The position numbers and the translations under genes were made by a program. DNA of 64,000 bases from Streptomyces sp. R28 (GTDB taxonomy: Bacteria; Actinomycetota; Actinomycetes; Streptomycetales; Streptomycetaceae), in contig NZ_CP163439.1 of NCBI RefSeq assembly GCF_041052385.1, positions 7,925,001 to 7,989,000 of the forward strand. Direction: 5' to 3'. Shown here one piece after another: positions 41,014 through 49,271 of this stretch; position 1 is the stretch's first letter, and every line of letters starts with the position of its first letter. A model generated the notes under the pieces. It searched no databases. It was not told the DNA's origin and saw only the letters and a program-made list of their open reading frames with translations.

Positions 41014-41565
41014 ATGGGCAGGATCGGCGCGCAGGAGAGGCGGGAGAGCGTCATCCGCGCGGCGGTCGCCGAGTTCGCGCGCACGGGCTACCGCGGCACG
41101 TCCACGGCGGCGATCGCCCGGCGGGTCGGAGTCACGCAGCCGTATCTCTTCCGGCTCTTCCCGGACAAGAGGGCGATCTTCCTCGCCGCGCTGGTGCGGA
41201 GCATGGACGACACCCGTCTGGCTTTCGAGGGGGCGGCCGATGGAGTGGGGGGCGGCGAGCGGGCTCTTCAGGCCATGGCGAACGCTTACGCGCAGCTGAT
41301 CTCGACGCGCCCCGAAACGCTCCTGATGCAGATGCAGGGATACGCCGCCGTGGCGGCCGCCGAGGCGCAGGGTGACGACCTGATCGGCGAGGTCGTCCGG
41401 GCCGGCTGGATGAGGATCTGGGAGACCGTGCACCTGTCGCTGGGCGCCGATGTCGATGCCGACGCGACCGCGGGCTTCTTCGCGTGCGGCATGCTCGGCA
41501 ACACGCTGACGGCCATCGGGCTTCCCTCGGGTGCCGGGAGATGGGGGAGCGTTCCGGGCGGGTGA
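41014..41565 (+). CDS. TetR-family repressor (first)
   Basis: A 183-residue TetR regulator. The DNA-binding domain is 'RRESVIRAAVAEFARTGYRG', 'TSTAAIARRVGVTQPYLFRL' and 'FPDKRAIFLAAL'. The ligand-binding half has 'TRPETLLMQMQGYAAVAAAE' and ends soon after a glycine-rich stretch. The ATG at 41014 has AGGGGAG upstream. It is divergent from the SDR gene, with two perfect operators between them, so it most likely represses both. It is not closely related to the other two TetR proteins in this block, yet the same palindrome lies in front of all three. Confidence 0.88.
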   Translation: MGRIGAQERRESVIRAAVAEFARTGYRGTSTAAIARRVGVTQPYLFRLFPDKRAIFLAALVRSMDDTRLAFEGAADGVGGGERALQAMANAYAQLISTRPETLLMQMQGYAAVAAAEAQGDDLIGEVVRAGWMRIWETVHLSLGADVDADATAGFFACGMLGNTLTAIGLPSGAGRWGSVPGG

Positions 41566-41569
41566 TGCG

Positions 41570-42139
41570 TCAGCGCACGCCTGCCGCGTCGAGCAGGGTG
41601 GTCACCGTGGGCGCGATGAGCCCGGTGAGGTTGTCGGCCTGGATTCCCGCGCGGGCGCTGGCGCCGTCGAAGATCAAGGTGAGCTGACGGGCCAGCAGAT
41701 CGGGATCGGCCGCGCCGCCCTGTTCGGCCTCGGTGCGGAAGAAGGCGGTCAGGTTCGCCTTGACCTGATGGGCGACCCGGCTCGCGGGGTGGCTCTGGTC
41801 CTTGAGTTCGATCTGTACGGCCAGGTACCGGCAGCCTTGGAAGTCGGGTGCACCTGCCTGTGATTCCGCCTGTTCGAAGACGTGCAGGATCCGCTCGCGG
41901 GGTGGACGGTTGTCGTCCGCCGCGGGCAGGAGAGTCGCCACATGGGCGGAGGCGCGTTCCTTCAGGCTCGCTGCCAGGAGTTCGTCCTTACTCTCGAACA
42001 GCTGGTACATGGAGCGCTTCGATACCCCCGCCGCCTTGCACAGCGCGTCGACGCCGATGTTGACGCCGTCTCGGTAGGTGAGCGTGGCCGCCGCCTCCAG
42101 CAGTCGCTCCCTGGGGCTCAGCTTCACTTCCGTGGTCAT
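41570..42139 (-). CDS. TetR-family repressor (second)
   Basis: A 189-residue TetR regulator: 'SPRERLLEAAATLTYRDGVN', 'IGVDALCKAAGVSKRSMYQL', 'FESKDELLAASLKER', with a single cysteine in the recognition region and another in 'DFQGCRYLAVQIEL'. It is a close paralogue of the TetR at 45086-45655. One perfect operator lies 33 bases upstream of its ATG, implying autorepression. It is convergent with the first TetR gene with only four bases between them. It lies downstream of the YhgE-like gene, with the operator between. Confidence 0.9.
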   Translation of the reverse strand: MTTEVKLSPRERLLEAAATLTYRDGVNIGVDALCKAAGVSKRSMYQLFESKDELLAASLKERASAHVATLLPAADDNRPPRERILHVFEQAESQAGAPDFQGCRYLAVQIELKDQSHPASRVAHQVKANLTAFFRTEAEQGGAADPDLLARQLTLIFDGASARAGIQADNLTGLIAPTVTTLLDAAGVR

Positions 42140-42171
42140 GCCGTGAGGTTAACCTGAAGTGGACGAAATGA

Positions 42172-42185
42172 AAACCGATCGGTTT
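42172..42185. promoter_or_regulatory. Single operator before the second TetR gene
   Basis: One perfect AAACCGATCGGTTT, 33 bases upstream of the TetR ATG at 42139. Confidence 0.75.
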
Positions 42186-42330
42186 CCGGGGGTGCCGGGC
42201 AGAGGCTCGGCGATGTCCTGGGGGGAAAGGGCCGTCGCTGAGCCATGATGGTGTGCGCGCCTGTCGTCCCCGGCAGGGCGACACGCGCCGGGGACACTCC
42301 GAGCAATGGCCCGTCTTGGGTGTCCTGCCG

Positions 42331-43629
42331 TTACGCCGGGACGGCGGTCTTCTCGGGCTTCGTCTCCGCCGGGATGCGGTGCAGTCCCTTGCGGTCGTAC
42401 CACCCCAGTACGCCGAAGCCGAACAGTGCGGCCGCCGTGAGTCCGGCCGCCATCATGAGCCAGCCCCGCGTCAGACCCGCGTCGCCCTGGGCGTCGTAGT
42501 AGAGGATCGAGCGGATTCCGCCGGTGATCTGCCGCAGGGGCTCGAACTCCGCGAGGAAGCGGTAGAAGCCGGGCAGTGCCTCGATGGGGGTGGTGGCGCC
42601 GGACGTGGGCACCGCCATCCCGATGAAGACCAGCGTGACCACCAGCATGCCGGGCGTGCCGAAGACGGCGAGGAGGGTGAGCGCGCCGATCCCGGTGACG
42701 GCGATGGCGCACACCGAGTACAGCCACAGCAGGGGCAGATGGGCGGCGTCCATGCCCATGATGCCGACCGCGCCGGCCATGACCAGGGTGCCCATCAGCA
42801 GGGACAGGCCGGTCATGAGGGTGCTGCTGATGGCGAGGGTTTGGATCCGGGTCGCCCGGATCAGTGGGCGGTGCCGGCGCAGGGGGCCCATGTCGTTGTG
42901 GGTGTAGCCGAGGGCGTGGTCGACCTGGCCGCTGAGGACGTTGGCGGAGAGCATGCCGACGACCACGAGGGTGAGCGCGTAGTAGAACGCCGTGAGGCCC
43001 AGGCCGCTGTGCGAGTCGAGGGGGTGGCCGTCCTTCACCGTGACGGCGGCCGGGTCGGCGAGCAGGACGTGTGCCGCTGCGGGCAGCTTCGCCTGCGCGG
43101 TCCCGATCCGGGCGGTCAGCTCCTTGCCGACCTGGAGCGAGGCGTTCTCGGCCGCCTGGGTCGTCGCCGTCCGGGCCAGGCCGGAGCCCAGGCTGCCGGC
43201 GGACTGGTTGGTCAGCACCGTCAGTGTGGGGCGGGCCGGGGGTCCGGTGGGTGCTGTGCCGGTCAGCGCGGTGGCGGAGGAGGTGAAGGCGGCGGGGACG
43301 ACGAGCGCGCCGAACAGCTTGCCCTTGCCGAGCTCCTCCCTCATCTCCCTCTCGTCCATCACCTTCCAGTCGATCTTGTCCCCGCTCGCGGTGGACTTCT
43401 TGACCGACTCGGTTATCCGAGCCCCGAGGTTGAGCTGCTTGCCGCCGACAGCGGCTCCCTTGTCGGCGTTGACCAGGCCAACCGGCAACTCCTTCATGTG
43501 GCCGGCCGGGTCGACGTTGGCGCCGACGTAGAACACGGCGAACAGCAGCGCGAGTACGCCCGTGATGACGCCGTTCGCGATCCACAGCGGCCTGGCACGC
43601 AGGACGCGGAAGGGGTGGGTGCCACTCAT
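42331..43629 (-). CDS. YhgE/Pip-like ABC-2-type membrane protein
   Basis: A 432-residue membrane protein. The N-terminal helix is 'GVITGVLALLFAVFYVGANV'. A soluble extracytoplasmic domain (about residues 45-215) has 'PVGLVNADKGAAVGGKQLNL' and 'GKGKLFGALVVPAAFTSSAT', the YhgE/Pip signature. Five to six helices follow, ending with 'GWYDRKGLHRIPAETKPEK'. Such proteins resemble ABC-2 permeases without an ATPase and are linked to export or envelope functions. Its ATG overlaps the stop of the 4Fe-4S gene (ATGA), forming a two-gene operon under the operators at 44802-44838. Part of this gene is duplicated, decayed, at 45740-45985. Confidence 0.85.
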   Translation of the reverse strand: MSGTHPFRVLRARPLWIANGVITGVLALLFAVFYVGANVDPAGHMKELPVGLVNADKGAAVGGKQLNLGARITESVKKSTASGDKIDWKVMDEREMREELGKGKLFGALVVPAAFTSSATALTGTAPTGPPARPTLTVLTNQSAGSLGSGLARTATTQAAENASLQVGKELTARIGTAQAKLPAAAHVLLADPAAVTVKDGHPLDSHSGLGLTAFYYALTLVVVGMLSANVLSGQVDHALGYTHNDMGPLRRHRPLIRATRIQTLAISSTLMTGLSLLMGTLVMAGAVGIMGMDAAHLPLLWLYSVCAIAVTGIGALTLLAVFGTPGMLVVTLVFIGMAVPTSGATTPIEALPGFYRFLAEFEPLRQITGGIRSILYYDAQGDAGLTRGWLMMAAGLTAAALFGFGVLGWYDRKGLHRIPAETKPEKTAVPA

Positions 43630-44756
43630 GACGTACGTGTCTCTCGGTCGGTGGACGCGGAGCGCTTCGCCGGGGGCTGCCAGCCGCCGGTGACTTCCTT
43701 GACGGGCTTGTGGGGGAAGCGGCGCCGGGCGTACTCCTGTGCGTCGGAGCCCGGCAGGACGTACAGGGTTTCTTTCTTGTCCTGCAGTGGTCGCAGCACG
43801 GTGTCCATGAAGGTCTTGCGGTCGTCCAGGTACGGGCCCAGGACGTCCTCGCCGGCGGGGCAAACGGCCAGGCAGTAGCCGGACTTGTAGCCGGGCGGCG
43901 AGGACAGGCTCTGCCACAGGGAGGCGTTCTCGGAATCGGTGACGCGGGAGCGGTAGTCGGCGGCGTCCTCGCTGTCGGCCACGGTCTGCGCCCAGTCGGT
44001 GAACCCGCTCATGAACTCGCGGTAGTTGTGCGTGGTGCAGGCCAGCGCGTCGAAGGCGCCGTCCTTGGCGATGGCGCCGACCGGGCAGGCGGCGACGCAC
44101 AACTTGCAGTCGATGCAGGGGTTGTAGTCCAGCGCCTGTCCGTACTCGCTCACCTCGGCATCCACCAGGACGGTGGCCAGCAGGACGAAGCTGCCGAACT
44201 TCGGGTGGATGACGTTGCGGTGCAGGCCCATCACGCCGAGCCCGGCGGCCACCGCGACCGTCTTGTGCGCCACGACCCAGATCCGCTCCTTGGGGAAGCG
44301 GTCCATCTCCTGGGGGAAGCCGACGGATGGATTGAGCGCGCGGTAGCCGGCGTCCTGTAGTGCCTGGGTGACGCTGCGGGCGGCGTGGTTGGCCTGTTCG
44401 TCGGTCTGGTGGAATTCCTGGTTGGCCACACTGCGGGCGGGGGAGCGGCAGTTGTCGCGGTTCATCCGGACCGCCATCGCGATCAGGGTACGGGTGCCGG
44501 GCAGTGCGGACTGCGCATGCGCGCGCTCGCCGGCCAGGTCGGGGTGGTCCAGGGTGACCGCAGCGGCGTCGTCGGCGCCGGCCGCCAGACACAGCTCGCG
44601 CAGCCAGGCCGCGTCGATCACCGGCGGCGGGCTCGCCGCGTCACCGGCCTCGCGCCGGGCGAGTACGGCCTGTACGGAGGGGTGGGCGGCAAGCTTCGCC
44701 GGAAGCCTGGGAGGCGGGGTCGTCCGTTGCCCCTCGGCGTTGCGCGCGGCGGTCAT
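43626..44756 (-). CDS. 4Fe-4S binding oxidoreductase, QueG/reductive-dehalogenase-like
   Basis: A 376-residue iron-sulfur protein. The ferredoxin-type motif 'CIDCKLCVAACPVGAI' (about residues 219-234) supplies one cluster, and a later 'YCLAVCPAGEDVLGPY' adds cysteines that complete a second. The N-terminal half ('LPGTRTLIAMAVRMNRDNCR', 'WVVAHKTVAVAAGLGVMGLH') resembles epoxyqueuosine reductase and reductive dehalogenases, which use cobalamin. It lacks a signal peptide, so it acts in the cytoplasm. The ATG at 44756 follows CAGGAG. It is first in an operon with the YhgE-like gene. The electron acceptor is unknown, and the pairing with a membrane protein and TetR control suggests a stress or xenobiotic role. 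Confidence 0.82.
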   Translation of the reverse strand: MTAARNAEGQRTTPPPRLPAKLAAHPSVQAVLARREAGDAASPPPVIDAAWLRELCLAAGADDAAAVTLDHPDLAGERAHAQSALPGTRTLIAMAVRMNRDNCRSPARSVANQEFHQTDEQANHAARSVTQALQDAGYRALNPSVGFPQEMDRFPKERIWVVAHKTVAVAAGLGVMGLHRNVIHPKFGSFVLLATVLVDAEVSEYGQALDYNPCIDCKLCVAACPVGAIAKDGAFDALACTTHNYREFMSGFTDWAQTVADSEDAADYRSRVTDSENASLWQSLSSPPGYKSGYCLAVCPAGEDVLGPYLDDRKTFMDTVLRPLQDKKETLYVLPGSDAQEYARRRFPHKPVKEVTGGWQPPAKRSASTDRETRTS

Positions 44757-44800
44757 CCGTACTCCTGGGGATTCGGGTTCGAGACTCGCCCTCACGGCGA

Positions 44801-44838
44801 GAAACCGATCGGTTTCACCACCGTAAACCGATCGGTTT
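44801..44838. promoter_or_regulatory. Paired operators before the 4Fe-4S/YhgE operon
   Basis: Perfect palindromes AAACCGATCGGTTT at 44802-44815 and 44825-44838, centres 23 bp apart, upstream of the ATG at 44756. Confidence 0.8.
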
Positions 44839-45085
44839 CTGCGTGCAACCCCAAGCGGTGAGCCTCTCCTTCGGGCTCGATCAAGTTCCTCGCAGGCGTT
44901 GGTGATCGATCGCCTGGCGATCAGGGCTCTGCCCCGTGAGTTGGTCCGGAGTGCTGGATGCCTGTGAGGCCGTGAGCCTGCTGGCGGCTGAGGGTGACGA
45001 GGTCGCGCCTCTCCCTGGGGCACGGCATGCTCATCGACACTTCGCCGCGTGCATCGGCCGCCGCGACTGCTCGTGACGCGATGCG

Positions 45086-45655
45086 TCAGCGCATGTCCGC
45101 CGCATCGAGTAGGACGGTCACGGTGGGAGCGAGGAGCCCTGTCGGTGTGTCGGCTTTGATTCCCGCGCGGGCGCTGGCGCCGTCGAAGACCAGGATCAGT
45201 TGCCGGGCCAGCAGGTCCGGGTCGCTCGCCCCGCCCCGTTCGGCCTCGGCGCGGAAGAAGGCTGTCAGGTTCTCCTTGACCCGGTGGGCCACCCGGCTCG
45301 CGGGGTGGTTCGGGTCTTTGAGCTCGATCTGCGCGACGAGGTACCGGCAGCCTTGGAAGTCGGGTGCACTCGCTTGTGATTCCGCCTGTTCGAAGACGTG
45401 CATGATCCGCTCGCGGGGTGGACGGTTGTCGTCCGCCGCGGGGAGGAGCGCCGTCACGTAGGTGGAGGTGCGTTCCTCCAGGCTCGCCGCCAGGAGTTCG
45501 CCTTTGCTCTCGAACAGCTGGTACATGGAGCGTTTCGACACCCCCGCCGCCTTGCACAGCGCGTCGACGCCGATGTTGACGCCGTCTCGGTAGGTGAGCG
45601 TGGCCGCTGCCTCCAACAGTCGCTCTCGGGAGCTTGGCTTTGCTTCGGTGGTCAT
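45086..45655 (-). CDS. TetR-family repressor (third, paralogue of the second)
   Basis: A 189-residue TetR regulator that matches the 41570-42139 product along its whole length. The DNA-binding part 'LTYRDGVNIGVDALCKAAGV' is unchanged, and scattered substitutions occur mainly in the ligand-binding half (for example 'KDELLAASLKER' becomes 'KGELLAASLEER'). A single perfect operator lies 33 bases upstream, as for its twin. It is a recent duplicate, and the flanking YhgE-like copy on its upstream side has decayed. The identical reading helix predicts the same operator set, with possibly different inducers. Confidence 0.9.
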   Translation of the reverse strand: MTTEAKPSSRERLLEAAATLTYRDGVNIGVDALCKAAGVSKRSMYQLFESKGELLAASLEERTSTYVTALLPAADDNRPPRERIMHVFEQAESQASAPDFQGCRYLVAQIELKDPNHPASRVAHRVKENLTAFFRAEAERGGASDPDLLARQLILVFDGASARAGIKADTPTGLLAPTVTVLLDAADMR

Positions 45656-45687
45656 ATTGTGAGGTTAACTCGATTCCGGCCGGTTGG

Positions 45688-45701
45688 AAACCGATCGGTT
45701 T
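45688..45701. promoter_or_regulatory. Single operator before the third TetR gene
   Basis: Perfect AAACCGATCGGTTT, 33 bases upstream of the ATG at 45655, at the same spacing as in the paralogous locus. Confidence 0.75.
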
Positions 45702-45739
45702 ATCGGGCTCGGGCTTCTCGGGCTTCGTTCATCCAGCAC

Positions 45740-45985
45740 CGGGCCAGGGCCGCGTCGTCTCGGATGCGCAGGAGAGGGGCGAGCGGAGACCGCTGGTGAT
45801 CTGTCGCAGCGGCCCGAACCCCTGCGACCCTGCGAGGAGGCGGTACAAGTCGGGCGGCGCCTTGATGGGGGTGGCGGCGCCTTGGTGGGGGTGGCGGCCG
45901 GACGTCGGCTTTGCCATCGCGGCCTCCAGGATCTGTGCGCTCACCCTCCTTGCCGTGTTCGACGCGCCCGGCATCGCTCGAACGT
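45740..45985 (-). pseudogene. Rearranged remnant of the YhgE-like gene
   Basis: From about 45755 to 45925 the sequence follows the 3' part of the YhgE-like gene (42519-42630) in the same orientation; residues equivalent to 'PLRQITGGIRS' are readable. From 45937 to 45975 a further piece (coding 'ALTLLAVF') matches the same gene but is inverted. The frame is broken throughout. Confidence 0.65.
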
Positions 45986-46020
45986 GCGGGTGGAGGTGGG
46001 CACCATCTCGTAGATGCCCC

Positions 46021-46083
46021 TGTCTCCCCTGTCTCCCCTGTCTCCCCTGTCTCCCCTGTCTCCCCTGTCTCCCCTGTCTCCCC
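46021..46083. repeat. 9-bp tandem repeat, seven units
   Basis: Seven exact copies of TGTCTCCCC in a row, followed by one degenerate unit. It lies between the YhgE remnant and the terminator of the MFS exporter gene. No gene covers it. Confidence 0.9.
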
Positions 46084-46090
46084 TGTCTTC

Positions 46091-46129
46091 CTGCGCTGAT
46101 TGGTGCCTTGAGAGCACCAATCAGCGCAG
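46091..46129. terminator. Terminator of the MFS exporter gene
   Basis: Perfect 16-bp inverted repeat (46091-46106 and 46114-46129) with a 7-nt loop, 29 bases past the stop of the minus-strand MFS gene. Confidence 0.75.
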
Positions 46130-46157
46130 GGCATTTCTCACCACGGTGGATTCAGGC

Positions 46158-47657
46158 TCAGTGGGCGATCACGAGCTCGCCCTCCGACGGCGCCAGAGCC
46201 CGATTCGGAATCAGGAACGCCGCGAGCACCGCACCGACCACGAAGATCCCGGCGCCCCACTGCAGGGTGGCCGTGTAGCCCTCGACCCCGGCCTGCGCCG
46301 CGGTCAGCGCGCCGGGCTTGTGCGAGGACAGATAGTCGGTCGTGGCCGATGAGGCAACGGTGGTCAGTAGCGCCGTGCTGATCGAACCGCCCACCTGCTG
46401 GCTGGTGTTGATCAGCGCCGAGGCGACGCCCGCGTCCTCGTGGTGCACGCCTGCGGTCGCACCCTGGAACGCGGTGGTCATCACCCCGCCGATGCCGAGA
46501 CCCAGCAGGATCATGCCGGGCATGATGTGGGCGACGTAGGTGCTGTCCAGTGCCAGCTGGGCCAGCAGGGCCATACCGGATGCGGCGACCAGGAAGCTGG
46601 TGCCGACCACGACCTTCGGGCCGACCCTTGGCAGCAGCAGTGAAGGCACCGTGGTGGACGAGGCGACGATGCCGCCGACCATCGGCAGGAATGCCAGGCC
46701 GACCTCGATCGGCGAGTAGCCGATGCCGGCCTCCAGGTAATAGGTCAGGAACAGGAAGATCGAGAACATCCCCATGCCCAGGACGAACACGGCCAGGAAC
46801 GAACCACCTCGGGTCCGGTCCAGCACGACTCGCAGCGGCAGCAGTGGATGCGCGACCCTGAGCTCCAGCCAGGCGAACACCGCGAGCAGCACCACGCCGC
46901 TGTTCATGGAGCCGAGGGCGACCGGGTCGGTCCAGCTGGTGGATTCGACGTGCGCGAATCCGTAGACGATGCCGAACAGCCCGGCGCTCACTACGACGGT
47001 GCCGGGGATATCGATTTTGGGCCGTTCGGTGACCACGGGCTTGGCCAGCAACAGCAGCGCACCGGCCAGCGCGACGCCCGCGAAAATGACGTTCACGTAC
47101 ATCGCCCAGCGCCACGACGCCCATTCGGTGAGCATGCCGCCGAGCAGGAGTCCGACCGCGGCGCCCGCGCCGGACAGCGCACTGAAGATGCCGAAGGCTT
47201 TCGGCCTTTCGGTGGGCCGGGTGAAGGTCACGCTGAGCAGTGAGAGCGCCGCGGGCGCGAGCAGCGCGGCGAACAGGCCTTGGGCCACGCGTGCCGCGAC
47301 GAGTATTTCGAAGCTGCCGGCCGCACCGCCGACGACGGATGCGGCCGCGAAACCGATCAGGCCGGTCACGAAGGTCGTACGTCGGCCGAACAGGTCACCG
47401 AGTCGGCCGCCCAGCAGCAGCAGGCTGCCGAACGCCAAGGCGTACCCCGTGATGACCCACTGCCGGCTGCCGTCACTGAAACCGAGGTCATGCTGCGCTT
47501 CGGGCAGTGCGATGTTCACGACGGTCGCATCGAGCGTGACCATGAGCTGTGCCACGCCCAGCACGACGAGCACCCACCAGCGCACGGCATGTGAGCCGCG
47601 GCGGCCCGAGTCTGTTTTCCCGGAGGCGGGTGCCCCGCGGTCGAAGGTGGTACTCAC
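46158..47657 (-). CDS. MFS drug exporter, DHA2-like (14 helices)
   Basis: A 499-residue major facilitator exporter of the EmrB/QacA type. Seen are 'LDATVVNIALPEAQHDLGFS' (motif D1), 'GGRLGDLFGRRTTFVTGLIG' (motif A) and 'GIFSALSGAGAAVGLLLGGM' (motif C of antiporters). Its length fits 14 helices. The GTG at 47657 has GAGGGG upstream. Two operator copies with mirrored single mismatches lie 40-80 bases upstream, so the exporter belongs to the shared TetR regulon. It probably exports a toxic compound that is also the inducer, which is inference. Confidence 0.9.
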   Translation of the reverse strand: MSTTFDRGAPASGKTDSGRRGSHAVRWWVLVVLGVAQLMVTLDATVVNIALPEAQHDLGFSDGSRQWVITGYALAFGSLLLLGGRLGDLFGRRTTFVTGLIGFAAASVVGGAAGSFEILVAARVAQGLFAALLAPAALSLLSVTFTRPTERPKAFGIFSALSGAGAAVGLLLGGMLTEWASWRWAMYVNVIFAGVALAGALLLLAKPVVTERPKIDIPGTVVVSAGLFGIVYGFAHVESTSWTDPVALGSMNSGVVLLAVFAWLELRVAHPLLPLRVVLDRTRGGSFLAVFVLGMGMFSIFLFLTYYLEAGIGYSPIEVGLAFLPMVGGIVASSTTVPSLLLPRVGPKVVVGTSFLVAASGMALLAQLALDSTYVAHIMPGMILLGLGIGGVMTTAFQGATAGVHHEDAGVASALINTSQQVGGSISTALLTTVASSATTDYLSSHKPGALTAAQAGVEGYTATLQWGAGIFVVGAVLAAFLIPNRALAPSEGELVIAH

Positions 47658-47698
47658 TTTTCCCCTCGGTCGCTGGTCATGGGCTTCACGTCGATGGG

Positions 47699-47736
47699 AA
47701 ACCGATCTGTTTCCACCTGGGAAAACAGATCGGTTT
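47699..47736. promoter_or_regulatory. Paired imperfect operators before the MFS exporter
   Basis: AAACCGATCTGTTT (47699-47712) and AAACAGATCGGTTT (47723-47736) are reverse complements of each other, each one base off the perfect palindrome, centres 24 bp apart. Confidence 0.75.
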
Positions 47737-47904
47737 CCTCGGTGCGAGTGAACGGGTCGCTTCTGGCCCGGGAGTGACCCGACATGGGCGAAGCCCGCGT
47801 AGGTCGATGGCGCTGGCTCGGCAGGTGACTGGTTGCTCGGCGTCGTGGCACGGCTGTTCTGCCGACGGGGCATCCGTGTCGGCGTCGACACCTGGTGCCG
47901 CACC

Positions 47905-48334
47905 GCACCGCACCGCCGAGACCGCAGGGCGCCCGGGCGTACTTGGTCGGTGGGTCGGCGGTCTACGGCGACACCCTGGACGGGCTCGGCTCGGCGCTGC
48001 TGCCGCAGGAGGGCCGTCTGTGCAACCTGTGTTCCTGGGGTCCCGGATGCGGGATCAGTGCGACAAGCACGGCGACGGCATGGAAGTCGCGGCGATCGGG
48101 ATGAGCGATGTGCTGACCGTCGAGCTCTTCGGTGTCGGCATGGTGTTCGCGGTCCTGGTGGACGTGCTGGTGGTGCGCATCCTGCTGGAAACGGCCGTCA
48201 TGAGACTGCTGGGAAGAGCGGCCTGGTGGGCTCCGAGCCCACCCGCCCGCTTCTACGGCCGGTTCGGCATCAAGGAATCCGGCATGCCGGCCGACGACCC
48301 CGCCGCCAGGCCGGTACCCGTCGCCGTGGACTGA
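47905..48334 (+). pseudogene. MMPL-family transporter remnant
   Basis: Plus-strand pieces resemble the end of an MMPL (RND-type) transporter: 'RAYLVGGSAVYGDTLDGLGS', then in another frame 'RMRDQCDKHGDGMEVAAIGM', 'GVGMVFAVLVDVLVVRILLE' and 'MRLLGRAAWWAPSPPARFYG'. The last two are the typical final helices and tail. Most of the about 700-residue protein is missing and the frame is broken. Confidence 0.7.
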
Positions 48335-48486
48335 GTCCTGCGAGCGGGGTGCCGGTGATCCGTCGGTACCCCGCCGGGACTCACTTCGCCGGCTGGTCCC
48401 CCCCGCCCGCATAGCTCGTCATCCCGGGGGTCCACGGGTACGGAACGCCCCGGTGAAGCCGGGGGCCCTGCCGGGCTTGCGCTTAG

Positions 48487-48524
48487 AAACCGATCGGTTT
48501 ACCTTTGTGGAAACCGATCAGTTT
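48487..48524. promoter_or_regulatory. Paired operators before the second SDR gene
   Basis: AAACCGATCGGTTT (48487-48500, perfect) and AAACCGATCAGTTT (48511-48524, one mismatch), centres 24 bp apart, ending 20 bases before the ATG at 48545. Confidence 0.78.
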
Positions 48525-48544
48525 CTCATTCTGTGGAGAGAGTC

Positions 48545-49246
48545 ATGACTGCTTTGAAGGGCGCAAACGTCTTCGTCACCGGCGGCAGCCGGGGCATCGG
48601 CAAGGCGCTGGTGGAGGAGCTGTACGCGCGCGGTGCCGGCAAGGTCTACGCCACGGCCCGCGACCCGCGCTCCGTCACGCACCCGGACGCCATCCCGGTG
48701 GCGCTGGAGGTCACCGACCCGGCCTCCGTGGCGGCGGCCGCCGGGCAGGCGGAAGACGTCACCGTGCTGATCAACAACGCCGGTGCGTCGGTCGGCGCGT
48801 CCTTCCTCGACTCCCCGGTCGACGACGTACGCCGGGAGTTCGAGACCAACTTCTACGGCCCGCTGCTGGTCGCCCGTGCCTTCGTACCGGTCATCGAGCG
48901 CAACGGTGGCGGCCACCTCCTCAACGTGCACTCCGTGCTCTCATGGATCGCGCTCGGCGGCTCCTACAGCGCCTCCAAGGCCGCCCTGTGGTCGCAGACC
49001 AACTCCCTGCGCCTGGAACTCCAGCCGCGCGGCATCGCCGTCACCGGACTGCACGTCGGCTACGTCGACACGGACCTCGCGGCCGGCGTCGAGGCGCCCA
49101 AGTCCGACCCGCGTGACGTCGCCGCACTCGCCCTCGACGGCATCGAGACCGGCGCGTACGAAGTGCTCGCCGACGACATCTCGCGGCAGGTCAAGGCCGG
49201 CCTGGCCGGCGACCTGGCGGGGCTGTACCCCCAGTTGGTCAAGTAA
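48545..49246 (+). CDS. Short-chain dehydrogenase/reductase (second)
   Basis: A 233-residue SDR. The cofactor motif is 'VFVTGGSRGIGKALVEELYA', 'VLINNAGASVGASFLDSPVD' follows, and the active site is the Ser in 'NVHSVLSW', the Tyr in 'GGSYSASK' and the Lys of that motif. 'HVGYVDTDLAAGVEAPKSDP' follows. The ATG at 48545 has GGAGAG upstream. It is immediately downstream of two operator copies and 25 bases before the hydrolase gene, so it is the first gene of an operon. It is not a close duplicate of the SDR at 40106-40924. Confidence 0.9.
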   Translation: MTALKGANVFVTGGSRGIGKALVEELYARGAGKVYATARDPRSVTHPDAIPVALEVTDPASVAAAAGQAEDVTVLINNAGASVGASFLDSPVDDVRREFETNFYGPLLVARAFVPVIERNGGGHLLNVHSVLSWIALGGSYSASKAALWSQTNSLRLELQPRGIAVTGLHVGYVDTDLAAGVEAPKSDPRDVAALALDGIETGAYEVLADDISRQVKAGLAGDLAGLYPQLVK

Positions 49247-49271
49247 CCACCCCGTACGAGGAGTCGGCGAG

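Noticed and set aside
42253..43878. A 541-codon plus-strand frame
   Set aside because: It is antisense to the YhgE-like gene and the 3' part of the 4Fe-4S gene, both of which have clear family signatures.
43626..45557. Longer version (643 codons) of the 4Fe-4S gene
   Set aside because: The upstream extension crosses the operators and runs through the third TetR gene out of frame. The ATG at 44756 with CAGGAG is the natural start.
46021..46083. CRISPR-like array
   Set aside because: The units are 9 bp and contiguous with no spacers; this is a simple tandem repeat, and no cas gene is present.
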